From positions 90,194,501 to 90,258,500 of the forward strand of contig CP136891.1 of assembly GCA_034359265.1 (NCBI GenBank): a stretch of DNA of 64,000 bases, read 5' to 3'. The DNA comes from Canna indica (Eukaryota; Streptophyta; Magnoliopsida; Zingiberales; Cannaceae). Shown here piece by piece: positions 1 to 13,191 of the stretch; positions within the stretch are counted from its first letter, which is position 1, and each line of letters begins with the position of its first letter. Under the pieces are notes generated by a model. That model saw only the letters and a program-made list of their open reading frames with translations. It was not told the DNA's origin and did no database searches. The position numbers and the translations under genes were made by a program.

Positions 1-1088
1 ATACAAGCAGCAATTGCTTCAGCAAAGAAGGAGCTTGAAGAGGTGAAGCTCAATATAGAAAAAGCAAATGCAGAAGTGGAATGCTTAAAGGTGGCTGTTG
101 TTTCACTAAAATCAGAGCTGGAAAAGGAAAAGTCTGCTCTTGCCACAATTAAGCAAAGAGAAGGAATGGCGTCTATAACTGTTGCTTCTTTAGAAGCTGA
201 GTTGGACAATACTCGGTCAGAAATAGCTGTCGTTCAGATGAAAGAAAAAGAGGCCAGAGAGAAGATGGTTGAGCTGCCCAAACAACTGCAGCAGGCAGCA
301 CAAGAGGCTGATGAGGCCAAGTCACTTGCTCAAATGGCTCGTGAAGAGCTGCGAAAAGCAAAAGAAGAAGCTGAACAAGCAAAGGCTGGAGCAAGTACCG
401 TGGAGAGTAGATTACTTGCAGCTCAAAAGGAGATAGAGGCTGCCAAGGCTTCAGAGAAGTTAGCTTTAGCTGCTATCAAAGCACTGCAAGAGAGTGAATC
501 GGCTCAAAGCACTGATAATGTTGATTCACCCACTGGTATAAGACTTTCCTTGGAAGAGTACTACGAGCTCAGTAAACGTGCGCATGAGGCTGAGGAACAG
601 GCCAACATGAGGGTGGCTGCTGCCTTTTCTCAAATTGAGGTAGCTAAGCAATCCGAGGCAAGAAGTTTGGAAAAGCTGGAAGAAGTAAATCGGGAGATGG
701 CTGAAAGGAAGGAAGCACTAAAAATTGCTTTGGAGAAGGCTGAGAAGGCTAAGGAAGGGAAGTTAGGTGTAGAGCAGGAATTCAGAAAGTGGAGGGCTGA
801 ACATGAACAGCGGCGAAAGGCTACTGAAGTGAGTCATGGAGGAAACCCTCCGAGGGCAAGTTTTGAGGGAAAGAAAGAACGATTGACTTTGAACCGGTAT
901 CTGCTCCTGCTGCTCCTGCAGCTCCTGCCAAACCTCTGGCGAGCCCGAAGTCATATGACCATGGGAATATCACGGACACTGAATCATCCCCTGAACCGAA
1001 GGTTGTAAAGAAAAAGAAAAAGTCATTGTTCCCAAAGATTTTCATGTTTTTGTCCAGAAAAAAGTCACATTCATCCAAGACCACGTAA
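1..1088 (+). CDS. WEB1-like coiled-coil protein, 3' part, with probable frameshift
   Basis: The window opens inside a reading frame that runs from base 1 to a stop at 1006-1008. It is almost wholly Ala/Glu/Lys-rich heptad coiled coil (e.g. [10 protein letters not shown] near 480-510, [19 protein letters not shown] near 545-600). That matches the C-terminal half of the WEB (weak chloroplast movement under blue light, DUF827) family, cytosolic proteins that help chloroplasts move in response to blue light. The family motif [10 protein letters not shown] is at about 850-879. After it the frame turns into a Leu-rich stretch unlike the family. The -1 frame from about 881 to the TAA at 1086-1088 instead reads [16 protein letters not shown] and a basic KKSHSS tail, as expected for WEB1 C-termini. 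I infer a one-base deletion near 880, or a sequencing error. The 5' part lies outside the window. Confidence 0.8.
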
Positions 1089-1658
1089 GTCTTCATCGAA
1101 GAGATTCGTTATCTTTGCTGTTGTGATTTTACCTCCCTTTTTTCTGGGTTGTCACAGCTGCTATAAACGCTGTATAAGAATTGACAAATTATTACTCTTT
1201 TGAGTGTAAATTCTTGTGATTATTTGATGTACGATAAGGTTGAGAATATATTTTTGCTCGCTAGAAAGGGTTACAAGATACGGCTGGGAAATCTGGAAGA
1301 TAGAATAAAGATGGTTCTGTATAGGCGTTGAGATATGCTTGGATTCAACTCTTGTAAAAGTTATGTAAGTTTGTAATCATGAAAGAATTTGGTTTTCTTT
1401 GCCTTATTTATATGAAGTTTCATTTTAAGACATTTCAAGCCTACTCTTTCTTCTTTGAACAACAAAAATTGAATATATTGTACAATTTGGATATTATTGT
1501 TTACCAGTTTTGAACTTCGAATTACAAATCTTCAGTTTCTTACAGCAGACCATGAACAAAGAATAAGTAACAAGATGGCAATATAAAGTAAATTACATTC
1601 AATGCTCTGCTGTGATAAATGACAAAAGTGAAAACAAAAAAATGCCAGCTTTTTACAT
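1089..1658. other. Intergenic between convergent genes
   Basis: AT-rich 3' flanks of the WEB1-like gene (+) and LHCA5 (-). I see no open frame of note; the region probably holds the 3' UTRs and polyadenylation signals of both genes. Confidence 0.6.
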
Positions 1659-4600
1659 TCAAGAACTGGAGTTAGCAAGGGTTTGAATAATAGTTTTTTG
1701 CCATGGATTTGAAAGGTGTTCCACAAGGTTGTCAATTGGACCTGCATGAGTCACATAAGCTTGCACAAAGATGCCAAGCATGGCTATCATGGCCAGTCGT
1801 CCTGCAAGAAGAGACACTTGGTCAAACAACTTCTATACAGAAATCACAGGATAAATAGAATAGTCATTAATAACTCATTGAAGAAAAGAAATTAGGTAAT
1901 ACAAACCATTTTTAATCTCTTTAAGCTTTAATTCATGAGCATTTTTAATATCTTTAGCCAGACCAAGTGGATTTAGCAGAGGGCCTCCAGGGTAGCTGGT
2001 AATAACAGAAATAAGAAAGAAAAAGTTAATGTTACGCCCCGCCTAGGTTTATCCCTATATAAGGGACCTCACCTAGGAGAAACGCAACTAGCAACAGAAC
2101 AACCAACAATTTATGGACTGAATTTAAATTTACAACCAGATTCAAGTCGAATATCCAACCAGACAATAATAAAAGTCCAACAGTCCATAAGAGAACAATA
2201 AATTCCAGAGTCTAGCTAAAAATGCAAAGTTCAACTAATAAACTAGGAAACTAAATGCTGTGCGGAAGACGTCTCCTCCTCCTCCAAAACTCTAGCTACC
2301 CCAGGAGATAAAGCCGTCATACCTGAGAATCTGAGGCAAAAACAACAAACATCAGCAGAAGGCTGAGTAGGATTTCAACAAGATGCTATGATGCCATGTG
2401 TACAACGGAAGATATGATTCAACCATCTACTCGATGCACCTAAACCAATCGACCATGTCAACTATGTCAACTATCAACTATATGAGTATGCGTCATAAAC
2501 TCAATCAAGAGCGTAGTGGACATTGGGTTTCCCCCGCACTCTCGCACCTCGAGAGTGGCACCTCAAGCCCGCTCCAGCTAGAGATGCGACTATCCAACCT
2601 GATAGTCCGCCGACGTCTAACACCTCGACGCCGATCACACAACCCGTGTGATAAATAGGTGATCACCGGTGTCACTTGCCCTACACCTTGGGCAATATAT
2701 CAACGTGTCCAGGGCTATCGCCCAATAGAAGATCAACTATGCATATGTCAACAACTCATCTACTACAACTCAACTAGTATAATGCTAGTAGTCATGTCAT
2801 CATGTATGCATTAAGTAAATAAACAACAGCATAAGACATGCAACGTCTAAACTAGCATCCTCAACTAATATGCATATAACAACATCATGCTGGCAACATG
2901 TATCAACAAAATATGCATAAAGAGTTTCAACAACAGTAGATATCAACTTTCAATGGAATAGAACAACAAGATATAGTTCGACATAGGGTAACAACCGATC
3001 TAGGATGAGATTCACCTTGGCAACCACTACAACAACAGAACAACTCGAGTAGAAACCATGAAAACCGATAAAATAATCTTTTCCGGCCCGACACGCAAAA
3101 CGAGGCAAAACACATACTGTTTTCAACATCCGAAAGCCAAATGATAAAACTGACCCCACCAATGAATTCGGGGCGACGAGTAGATCCAAATTCATATATA
3201 ATATGATTATTTTGACCCACTAAAAAGCCTCAAAATAATCTTTTAAATATCAACAATTATCTCAAAATATCAACTTAAATAGGGTACTATTACGAATGTT
3301 CGTAACAGTGCTACGAACCTAAATATCATAACCTCACCTATCATAACATTCACAGCAGCATCTAATCACATATAACAGTGTTATACACTTATAATAAAAA
3401 CCCAATTGATATAAGATATATCATACTACTATCTAAATATAACACCCGTTATATACAAAAGTAACACTGATACAATAACATAACACTGATATAAACTACT
3501 CTACCCCCTTCATCTTCACCCGCGTCTCCTTCGTCCCGCGGCCGCCAACACCCGCTGGATCCGATCGGCCGACGAACAAGAACGGCGCGATCGCCGACCG
3601 GCGAGGGTAGTTCGTCGATCGACGCCATCGATCAGCGCTGCCGCCATTGAGGACAAGCGGCGACGAAAGAAGCAGGGCGATAGCCGCCTAATACGGCGAT
3701 TCCACCCCTCGCGCAGACGCCTGCTGGGTTGCCATCGCCGGTCGGCAACAACGGCTCGCCGATCGATACCAAGATCGTTGCTGCCCCCTACTAACAGACG
3801 GCAACGACAGGGAGGGGAAGGGGCGATCCCAGATCAGGGCGATGCCGCCCCTCGCGCGATGTCGCGCAGGGCGACGACGCGCCTGGCGACATGGTACGCG
3901 GCGATACCGCGCTCGGCGGCAACGCGCCCAGCAGCGGCGACCTCGCGCACAACATCGGAGGACGACACTATCATGTGGCCGAGCCATCGCATGAACAGTG
4001 CCGAACGGAGCAACAACTCGGAAGACAATCACCAAGACACCGAGAAAACACGAACGAAAGATACAGCAGATCGCATCAAATCTCGCAACATTGCGGAAAT
4101 CCAAATCGACGACAAGAATCAATCCCAGAATCTCATCCAACAACGTTGATTACCCTAGACGAGAATAAAAAGGAAGGGTATAAGAATCCTACCGGTAATC
4201 TCCTCCGAACTCCGATTCACCGGAGTCTTCTCGTCGCCGACGCCTCCAAATCCTCCGACGAACGCTGCTGCTACAGGAACCGAGCGAGGAAAGAAAAGAA
4301 TTAGAGAGGTTTAGGGCTCGCTTAAATAGGATTTGCATCTTTGCAAACCACCCCCTCAAAGAAATATATTTACAAGGAGGTCCAAAAATATTCAAGGCAT
4401 AACAGTTAATGTCTAACAAATTGTATCTTTGTGAATTCAAATTAATGCAGATGTCAATTTTCTAACCCATAGAAAATTTACCCAGGTTCTAAACCTTCTA
4501 ATGCGGCTTCCAATCCGAAGAAAGATCCCTCTTTGGCTTGAGAACCTGGGTTAATAAAATCCATGTACCTTTTTGTTTCAGCAAACCTGTTTTTCATAAA

Positions 4601-5385
4601 CAGCAAGCCAAGGAAAAAATTTATCTCCCAAAAAATGCATACTTTTGACCCAAAAAAGAGAAGAATTCTGCCACGGTATTGTACCCCATTAAAAGCAACT
4701 GAACAACTAATAAAGTTCTTGTGCTGGCAAATTGAAATTTCACTGCACCAGCTTCATACCAAACTGGTAAGTTGCTGATCCCTGTAACACGTAGTAACTG
4801 TAACAAAAGTACTAATATTTCATCAAAATTTTGTGACAGACATTAAAACTGGGAAGTTCAATCAAGCTATTCATTTCAAGCAATGGAGATAATGTTATTC
4901 CCCAGGAAGATTGAGTTGGAGCCTACTTACATCAGTGAATAGAATTCCAGCAACTCCAGCCATAGCAAATCGACAATGGACCAACTCTGCCTGAACATAC
5001 CACTTCAAGCTCTCTGGGTCTTCTCCTAGCCCTAGTGGGTCAAACCCATAATCTCCAGCCAAACTGGATTAGGGAAAAAGAAAAGAAAAAAACTGATTAA
5101 AGGGTTTTCATGTAGTTACAAAATTCAATTGTTTGTAATTTTGCATGGGTTAGTGGTGGCTTACGTTCCATCTAGGTAGGGTGGAGGGTCAAGTCCAGGG
5201 AGCCATGTTGGTCGCTGCTGGCCCTGCGCTTGGACTGAAATTTGCCTATAACGTCGAGGGGATGAAGAAGTAGACCAAAATGTGGTTGCTCTGCCCAATG
5301 AGGATTTGTATAATTTGTGGTGATATATGGATGAAGATGAGGAGAAAGGTTGAACAAGGAAGCCTCTTCCAACTGCAACTGCCAT
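1659..5385 (-). CDS. LHCA5: Photosystem I antenna chlorophyll a/b-binding protein Lhca5
   Basis: Six exons can be placed: 5165-5385, 4931-5063, 4685-4797, 4482-4586, 1907-1995 and 1659-1801. All have GT-AG borders, and they sum to 804 nt (267 aa) with phases that agree. Exon 1 carries a Ser-rich plastid transit peptide and then [14 protein letters not shown]. Exon 2 has the first LHC helix motif ([11 protein letters not shown] and a Glu/Arg chlorophyll-binding pair). Exon 3 has [12 protein letters not shown], typical of Lhca5 rather than Lhca1-4. Exon 4 has [10 protein letters not shown], exon 5 [13 protein letters not shown], and exon 6 [10 protein letters not shown] ending in LANSSS. Lhca5 is a minor thylakoid antenna that links photosystem I to the chloroplast NDH complex. 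Intron 4 (1996-4481) is swollen by a 2.4-kb LTR element, but no coding base is hit, so the gene may still work. Confidence 0.93.
2030..4404. mobile_element. LTR-type element 1 (solo LTR-like) in LHCA5 intron 4
   Basis: The element begins TGTTACGCCCCGCC and ends GGCATAACA (TG...CA). It is flanked by the 5-bp direct repeat GTTAA at 2025-2029 and 4405-4409. Five-base target duplications and TG/CA ends are the signature of LTR retrotransposon integration. No gag or pol and no second LTR are visible, so a solo LTR or a small non-autonomous element is the best reading. The segment around 2515-2650 is similar to 10040-10200 in element 2, so it belongs to the same broad family but lacks that element's 172-bp array. 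The GC-rich right half (3520-4100) holds spurious open frames on both strands. Confidence 0.8.
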
Positions 5386-6040
5386 TGTTTCTCCTTGCAG
5401 TTTTTTTTTTTTTTTTCTCCTGTTTGTTTATCGACAATGCTTAATTGGAGGCCAGCAGGGCGTCCACGTAAATAAGTAGCATTAAAATATAGAGAAAATG
5501 CCACCACCTATATATGTCAAAAACATGATAACATAGGCCCACTTGCCCCTTCCTAGCCATTGGATTTGGATGTATGGGATTGTTGGATCATTTGAAAGAT
5601 ATGCTCCAATAAGAATAGATCAAAGAAAGCAAAAGAAAAAAAAGGCCGAAAACATTGGTTTTCTTTAAAATTTAAAGGTCTCTGGAAACAGCCCTATTCA
5701 ATCAAAATAAAGGATTTGAAAGATGGAGTATTGGAGATACATAAACACTCCAGCATAACGAAGTCTTGCCAGTTGCCATTCACTTTTGTGATATAGGAAA
5801 CAATAACAACTTAATTTAGATGTAGAACTAAAATAACACTGATGAGAGATGATGCACCAGAAGTCACACATAAGAAACTCCTAGCAAATAGGGTGATCAT
5901 TACAATAGCAGTCTTTTTCAGATAACACATGCAAACATACCTAATTCAACAAGGAAAATATAATTTTAGAAGCTCTAAAACTTGCAGTATGATAACATTT
6001 GGAAAGTGGCCAAATAAAGGAACAGCGGTACCCAAGCATG
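5386..6040 (-). promoter_or_regulatory. LHCA5 5' UTR and promoter region
   Basis: A T-rich 5' UTR (5401-5416) lies just upstream of the LHCA5 ATG. A TATA-like box, CTATATTTTAAT on the minus strand, is at about 5482-5493. An ACGT-core, G-box-like TTACGTGGAC is at about 5461-5470. Nothing else is recognised up to the 3' end of DEM/CYPRO4 at 6041. Confidence 0.5.
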
Positions 6041-6695
6041 TCATCGCCTGCTGGATATGCTGAATGAACTGACTTTAAGGGGGGTGGCAATAACCAGTGG
6101 GGCTTCAGGAGAATCAGTGACTGCAAACTTGTCGTGCATGAACCGACTGTCAACAATAGAGTCATCCTTGAGGACTATCTTGTAACAGTAGCAGCTCTTC
6201 AGACCCTCCTGATTTTGGTAGCATTCATGAGAGCCATTCTTCACCTGCTGAAAGTTCCATATTACACTAAACTTGCCTACCGTTGCAACCAGATGGCGCT
6301 CCTGCTTCCCGTTCTCTGTGACCTGTATAATGTAGTAACATACACATTGTCATGGTTAGAGATTTTAATCATGGAACTAAGAAAAATCACAGAAAGAACA
6401 GTCATCTGAGTCTTGAAAAGAAGGGAAAAGTGCATCAAGAACAATGGACCTTGGTCAGTTATCTATTAAGCGAAAGCAGCAATGAAGTCTTTACTATTAT
6501 AGACTCTTTTCCACTCACCATATGCTATCAATCACCCTTTATTGCTGGCATTCTAGGACTGAAAAGATTTTATTATAGAACTTTTAAGGATAGAGGTGAC
6601 ACAAATAGCATGCCTATCACATATTGCGGCACAGCAACTTTACTTTTGCTTTAACTAGGTATCAATTTAGTTTGGATGTGATATTTAACCAAGTA

Positions 6696-8407
6696 GGACA
6701 ACAGAATGCTCTAAAATGAGAGATGTGTTGACCTCAAAACCAAGTTTATAAATCAGCATATGGAGAACCCTCAAAATCAAGTTAATATTTCATTATATTA
6801 GATAAGTACATACAACAAAATTGAATACCATGTTTCTAGCTGGGGAAAATGAGATCAACGTAAAATGTGCAATTGCAATATCCCGAACCTCATCAGATTT
6901 AGATCATAAACCTAGGTTTCGAATAAATCAGTAGACTGCAGCAATTTACAAACAACATATCAATAAACAATGCAAAGTAGAGGAACAAAAATTTTCTTGG
7001 CACCAGAATAGAAAATAAAGGGATGTCAAGGAACTCCATTGATGGCAAAATAATCCTGATTACATTCTTCCAAGTGCCAACTAAGCTCTTAATTCAATAT
7101 TAGATGGCTAGTTAGACATAATCTAAAGTCAAAATCATGGAGATGATGAAGCTCAGCAGCTAAAAGCACAAGCAACAGGCAGTTAAATTTGAAAAACAGG
7201 AGATGTAAGCTTACCCATGAAAACTGAGCATTACGGAACTTGTTATTAACCCCAGCAAGATGTGAATCAAGAGGAGTCAGCTTTAACAACCTCGGAGCAG
7301 CAATCTTGTTCCCCATACGCCCACTAAAGCCCGTCTTTGTCTTACCATCCTTATCAGTGAAAAGGGTGCAGATAAGAATCAAATAGTTATCAGTTGTACC
7401 CAGTATCCACTTCCCGTCAAAGGTGACATCAACATGAGTGATGGGCGACCCAAGGCCTGGAAAAGCTGTTTTTGCCTGTCTCATAGAACTGGTTGAATAC
7501 AAGCGGATCTTCCCATCAAGAGACCCAACAACAATAGAGCCATCCCCAGTGGGACAACAGAATGCTCTAAAATGAGAGATGTGTTGACCTCAAAACCAAG
7601 TTTATAAATCAGCATATGGAGAACCCTCAAAATCAAGTTAATATTTCATTATATTAGATAAGTACATACAACAAAATTGAATACCATGTTTCTAGCTGGG
7701 GAAAATGAGATCAACGTAAAATGTGCAATTGCAATATCCCGAACCTCATCAGATTTAGATCATAAACCTAGGTTTCGAATAAATCAGTAGACTGCAGCAA
7801 TTTACAAACAACATATCAATAAACAATGCAAAGTAGAGGAACAAAAATTTTCTTGGCACCAGAATAGAAAATAAAGGGATGTCAAGGAACTCCATTGATG
7901 GCAAAATAATCCTGATTACATTCTTCCAAGTGCCAACTAAGCTCTTAATTCAATATTAGATGGCTCGTTAGACATAATCTAAAGTCAAAATCATGGAGAT
8001 GATGAAGCTCAGCAGCTAAAAGCACAAGCAACAGGCAGTTAAATTTGAAAAACAGGAGATGTAAGCTTACCCATGAAAACTGAGCATTACGGAACTTGTT
8101 ATTAACCCCAGCAAGATGTGAATCAAGAGGAGTCAGCTTTAACAACCTTGGAGCAGCAATCTTGTTCCCCATACGCCCACTAAAGCCCGTCTTTGTCTTA
8201 CCATCCTTATCAGTGAAAAGGGTGCAGATAAGAATCAAATAGTTATCAGTTGTACCCAGTATCCACTTCCCGTCAAAGGTGACATCAACATGAGTGATGG
8301 GCGACCCAAGGCCTGGAAAAGCTGTTTTTGCCTGTCTCATAGAACTGGTTGAATACAAGCGAATCTTCCCATCAAGAGACCCAACAACAATAGAGCCATC
8401 CCCAGTG
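6696..8407. repeat. 856-bp tandem duplication, two copies
   Basis: Copy 1 is about 6696-7551 and copy 2 about 7552-8407. Each contains the 3' end of the DEM/CYPRO4 large exon with its splice donor plus intron sequence. I see only about three differences (e.g. CCTCGGAG against CCTTGGAG near 7291/8147, GCGGATC against GCGAATC near 7503/8359), so the duplication is recent. The exon fragment in copy 1 (7215-7551) lacks its upstream part but keeps the same donor, so it lies within the intron of the gene. Confidence 0.92.
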
Positions 8408-9511
8408 GTTGCAAAGCACTGGAAGTTAGTGCCTCTTGAAAACTGGTGCCCTTGTGCCCAATTCAGAACAGGTGTACTAGTGGCAAGATTCTGAACAATT
8501 CCATTCCGATCTCGCATATCCCACCTGCAAAGCCTACTATCATCCAATCCTAAAAATGTAGCTCCTGACGGATCCAACTGTGCTCCCTTGCTATCATTAG
8601 TAATATCCCTCATTGTAATTTCAGTCCCATCTTTCCCAAACTTCCACTCAGTAACAATCTTCCCAGTCTCAATATCCAGCTGATGAAGCCCTGTTGTATG
8701 AGGCTTTCCCTCAGTCATAGGACTCATGAGCAACATATTTGTCTCTGATCTCATAAGAAGTGCCTTCTTTGGTGTGGAATGCACCAATTCTGAAGCACTC
8801 CTCTGATTCCCACGGTCAAAATTCACAAAAACACCTTTACCATGAATCCCATGAGCGAAATTCTTAACAACTTGAATACCTGAATCACCCACCAAGAAAC
8901 TATTATCCAATGCCCCCAAGGCCAAGCTTTGTATCCCTCCATTTGCTGCCTCCTCAAACTCCTCTCTCAAATCCTGATTTGCCCTCACCGGTGTAGCAGA
9001 TTGAGGGCTTTTCAACAAAGCATCCTCAGCATCTTCCCAAATAGAATCATCAGCTGCTTCAGGATTCGCCCACCCGATAAAATCTTTCCCATAAACCTTG
9101 ACCTTGTTAGCATCATTCGACTCGAACCCATAAGTATTCTCAAACAAACAATCATTAAATTTGCTAACAAAGTTCCTATACTCTTCATCACTAAAAAACT
9201 TCATTGCCCAAACTCCCTTTGTCACAAAATCAACCCTACGCTGATCTCCAAAAGTCTTCAACTGCATTTCCACCCCAACTTGCACTCTAATTTTGTTACT
9301 AACCTTCAAAACCCACCAACCTTCCCCAATTTCCTCCTCGTTTTCACTCTCTTCACCATCTTCTTCTCCATCCAGACCGTTGATCTTCGACGTCTTGATG
9401 AAAGAGTAAGATGTGAGCTTCTCGGAAGTGACCCATTTCGCTTTAGGGGTATTACCTCCGATGTGAAGGTAGAGCTTTGCGGCGCTTTTGAGAGATGGGT
9501 TTTGGTTGTTG

Positions 9512-12500
9512 TGTCACGCCCCGACCCGGGCCCGTCCTCGGCGACCCCGACCCGAAACGCGACGGCGACTCGAACACCGCACAGCGGAAGGAAAAGCCAC
9601 AAATCATAATATAAAAGAAAACAACAACATAAAAATCAATAACTACAATTCATAAGTCCGATCAAATACAATATTTAACCAAATATAAAATTGATCTACA
9701 ATTTATAGCTCCAAAATAACAATATCAAAGCCGAGCTATAAGACGATAAAACAAACCAAAATACAAAAACAGACGCCATCAGAGCTCCACATCTACGACT
9801 GACTACTAGCTGCCTAAGAATTTTCTACACATCGATCTACAAATCGACTGCTCACCCCTGCAAGTCTGAAGCAAAAACAACGGAGATCAGCGAATGCTGA
9901 GTAGGAGAATCACAATATGATCAACAAGTATCAAGTGTCACTCAACAATGCATAACAACATGGCCTAAGATGCAGTCAAAGGCAATGAACACAATAAATA
10001 CTCATCACCTATTCCTAAACAACATCAACTGAATCATCGAGCGTGTGGACCATTGGGTAAAAACCCCGCACTCTACCACCTGCAGAGTGGCATCAACCGT
10101 CCGCTCCAACGGTGATACGACTACCCCCACCAAGCAGGTAGCCCGTCAGATGCCGCGTCCGACATCATCGCACCCGAAGGTGCCCAACATGCGACTAGTC
10201 AATATCATATATACCCTCTCCCATGCCTGGGGGGTACCACACCGAAATGGTCCTGGACCGAAGTCCTCTCCAAGGCCGTAGCCTCCAGATCGACATCAAC
10301 CATGCAACTTGACTCCAAGAGTGCAACAAGGTATATCACCATGATCAACAACATAGCAACAACTCAAAGTGATTATGACATGATCAACAAGATAATAACA
10401 AAACCTCATGATCAACAATATCACAACAACTCCAAGTGATTATGACATGATCAACATGCTACTAGCATAACACCATCATGATCAACAATATAACAACTTC
10501 AATTAATTATGACATGATCAACAGGATAAAAGCATGCTCAACAAATATACAACACCACATATATCAACATGATACTAGGCATACGGTGACTAACCCAATG
10601 CACCTTTGGATTAACACAACATACTATTATCAAGAATAAACACCAATATGCAACAATAAAATGCAACACATGCAATTTCTCTACATGGCATGTCCAACAA
10701 TAATGTGCAACAAGAGTTCAATAAATTTCAAGAAACAAATCAAACAACGGAAGCAAATGTATTTCCGTAATTTATTTCCAACGACAAATCAACAACAGAC
10801 TTGCAGACTCAACCCACACTCAGCACACTCTCCAAATGCCCATGATCAACCAACTCACTCTCCAAACTCCATGCTCAACTCATTCTCCAAACCCCATGCT
10901 CAACTCATTCTCCAAACCACAATTATTTCACACCAATCAATCGACTAAATTCTCAAATTAATAATTTACTATTATTTGAACACCTCGACAACCTCAACCA
11001 CTAATCAACTGAAAGAACAACCTAATAATGATTTCTCGAAAAACTAACCCCACCATCACGTTCAGCACGCGAAAACGATCAATATTCCTATTCACCTCGA
11101 CTTCAACAGACAACTCGGGGCCCACCAACTAAATTAATTTCAAATACAATTATCAATCACTTACTCAACAACAGCAAAATATCAAAATTATATCAATCGA
11201 TCTCCAATCGGAAATCCGACACCACCATCACGTTCAGCACGCGAAAATGATCGAGATTACTATTCATCTCAACTTCAACCGACAACTCGAGATCCACCAA
11301 CTAAATTAATTTTAAATACAACTATCAATCATTTACTCAACAACAACAAAATATCAAAATCATATCAAATGATTTCTAATCTGAAATCCGACACCACCAT
11401 CGCGTTCAGCACGCGAAAATGATCGAGATTACTATTCACCTCAACTTCAACCGACAACTCGAGATTCACCAAATAAATTAATTTCAAACATAACTATCAC
11501 CTACTTACTCACCAACAGCATAATACTAAAATATATCAAAATCACACCAAATGATCTCCAATCTGAAATCCGACACCACCATCGCGTTCAGCACGCGAAA
11601 ATGATCGAGATTACTATTCACCTCAACTTCAACCGACAACTCGAGATCCACCAACTAAATTAATTTTAAATACAACTATCAATCATTTACTCAACAACAA
11701 CAAAATATCAAAATCATATCAAACGATCTCTAATCTAAAATCCGACACCACCATCGCGTTCAACATGCGAAAACGATCGAGATTACTATTCACCTCAACT
11801 TCAACCGACAACTCGGGGCCCACCAACTAAATTAATTTTAAATACAACTATCAATCATTTACTCAACAACAACAAAATATCAAAATCATATCAAATGATC
11901 TCTAATCTGATTCAACACGCGAAAACGATCAAGATTACTATTCACCTCAACTTCAACCGACAACTCGGGGCCCACCAACTAAATTAATTTCAAACATAAT
12001 TATATCACTAACTTACTAAACAACATCAATACTAAAATATATCAAAATCATATCAATCGATCTCCAATCTGAAATCCGACACCATCATCGCGTTCAGCAC
12101 GCGAAAATGATCGAGATTTCTATGCACCTCAACCTCAACAGACAACTCGGGGCCCACCAACTAAATTAATTTCAAACATAATTTTCATCCACTTATTAAG
12201 CACATCAAAATACTGAAATAATATCAAAATCATATCAAAAGATCTCCAATCTGAAATCTGACACCACCATCGCGTTCAGCACGCGAAAATCTACAACTTT
12301 GGTATTCACCTCGACTCGATCCGACGACTCTACGATCAACTATAAAAATACCCCAATAATTCATAAATTAACCCAATTTCATATGATACATCCCACCACT
12401 CGTCTACTGCCACCCGATGCCTCCACACTCCCACTTGACCTCCCTCCTGACGCCGCCCCCTGCTCCGGTCGAAACCACGCCGACCGGCCATCTCGGCCGC

Positions 12501-13191
12501 CGGCGATCACCTCGGCGGCACGGCCGCCCTCTCCCGCGCCTCCCGGCGCCGACGAGACTCCCTCCCTCTCTCTCTCTTTCTCTCTCTCTCCTCCCGATCT
12601 CCCTCTTCACCCGCGGACCCCTCTCCTCCTCTCGGCCAGCCGGCTACCCATCGCCGACCGACGACTCCACGACCCCCGCCCTCTCCTCGACCCTCCGGCC
12701 CCACCCAGTCCTACGATCGACCGAGCGGCGGCCCGGATGGTCCGCACCAGCAGCACTCGACTGCTCGGCGCCGCCGGCTGCCCGATCTACGCACGGCAGC
12801 CCTCCGGCTGGCACACGCGGCCGCTGCATGCGACTTCCGCACGCGATCAGCCCGCGCGAGGTACGGCGCAGCCACCTCTTCCTCTTGTCTTCGTCGTCCG
12901 ATTCATCGGAGATAATCAACGGAAATAAAGGAACGGAGAGGATGAGATCTCCTACCTCAATTTCGCGATTCCGGCGACGACGAGCTCCACCGGCGACGCG
13001 CGCACCGACTCCTCCGCCTGCAGCATCTCCTTCCTCCGCTCTCCTCTTCTCAATTCTCTTCCTCGGCTCCCTCTTCTTAAAACCCTTCAACGACACCTCT
13101 CCCTTACCTCCCATTACCTTCACCTGCCACCCCCACTCCCCCTGCATTGACTCAATTTCTTTTTTTTTCTTTATATACACAGGATATAACA
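9512..13191. mobile_element. LTR-type element 2 (3,680 bp) inserted in DEM/CYPRO4 exon
   Basis: Ends are TGTCACGCCCCGACCC and AGGATATAACA, flanked by the direct repeat TGTTG at 9507-9511 and 13192-13196. No gag-pol frame is present. The element has three parts: a 5' block with GTGGACCATTGGGT (10045), a central array of ~172-bp repeats (11040-12290) and a GC-rich 3' block (12400-13130) whose Pro/Ser/Arg-rich open frames are composition artefacts. On the minus strand it would begin TGTTATATCC and end GGGGCGTGACA, which may be the true polarity. It looks like a very long solo LTR. Confidence 0.82.
11040..12290. repeat. Tandem array of about eight 152-182-bp units
   Basis: The word TTCAGCACGCGAAAA (or TTCAACACGCG) recurs at 11061, 11233, 11405, 11587, 11759, 11911, 12093 and 12275. 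Spacing is mostly 172 or 182, with one shortened unit of 152. Each unit also carries CAACTCGAGATCCACCA or CAACTCGGGGCCCACCA and an AT-rich spacer. The array lies inside LTR element 2; element 3 has only about four units. Confidence 0.85.

Noticed and set aside
2030..4404. DNA transposon or MITE
   Set aside because: No terminal inverted repeats beyond TG/CA, and a 5-bp target duplication fits LTR integration better.
7089..7551. Separate small gene from the DEM-like fragment
   Set aside because: It is the first copy of the 856-bp tandem duplication, lacking a start and most of the gene.
11040..12290. CRISPR-like or satellite array
   Set aside because: The units are long and variable with no spacer logic, in a plant LTR element with clear target duplications.
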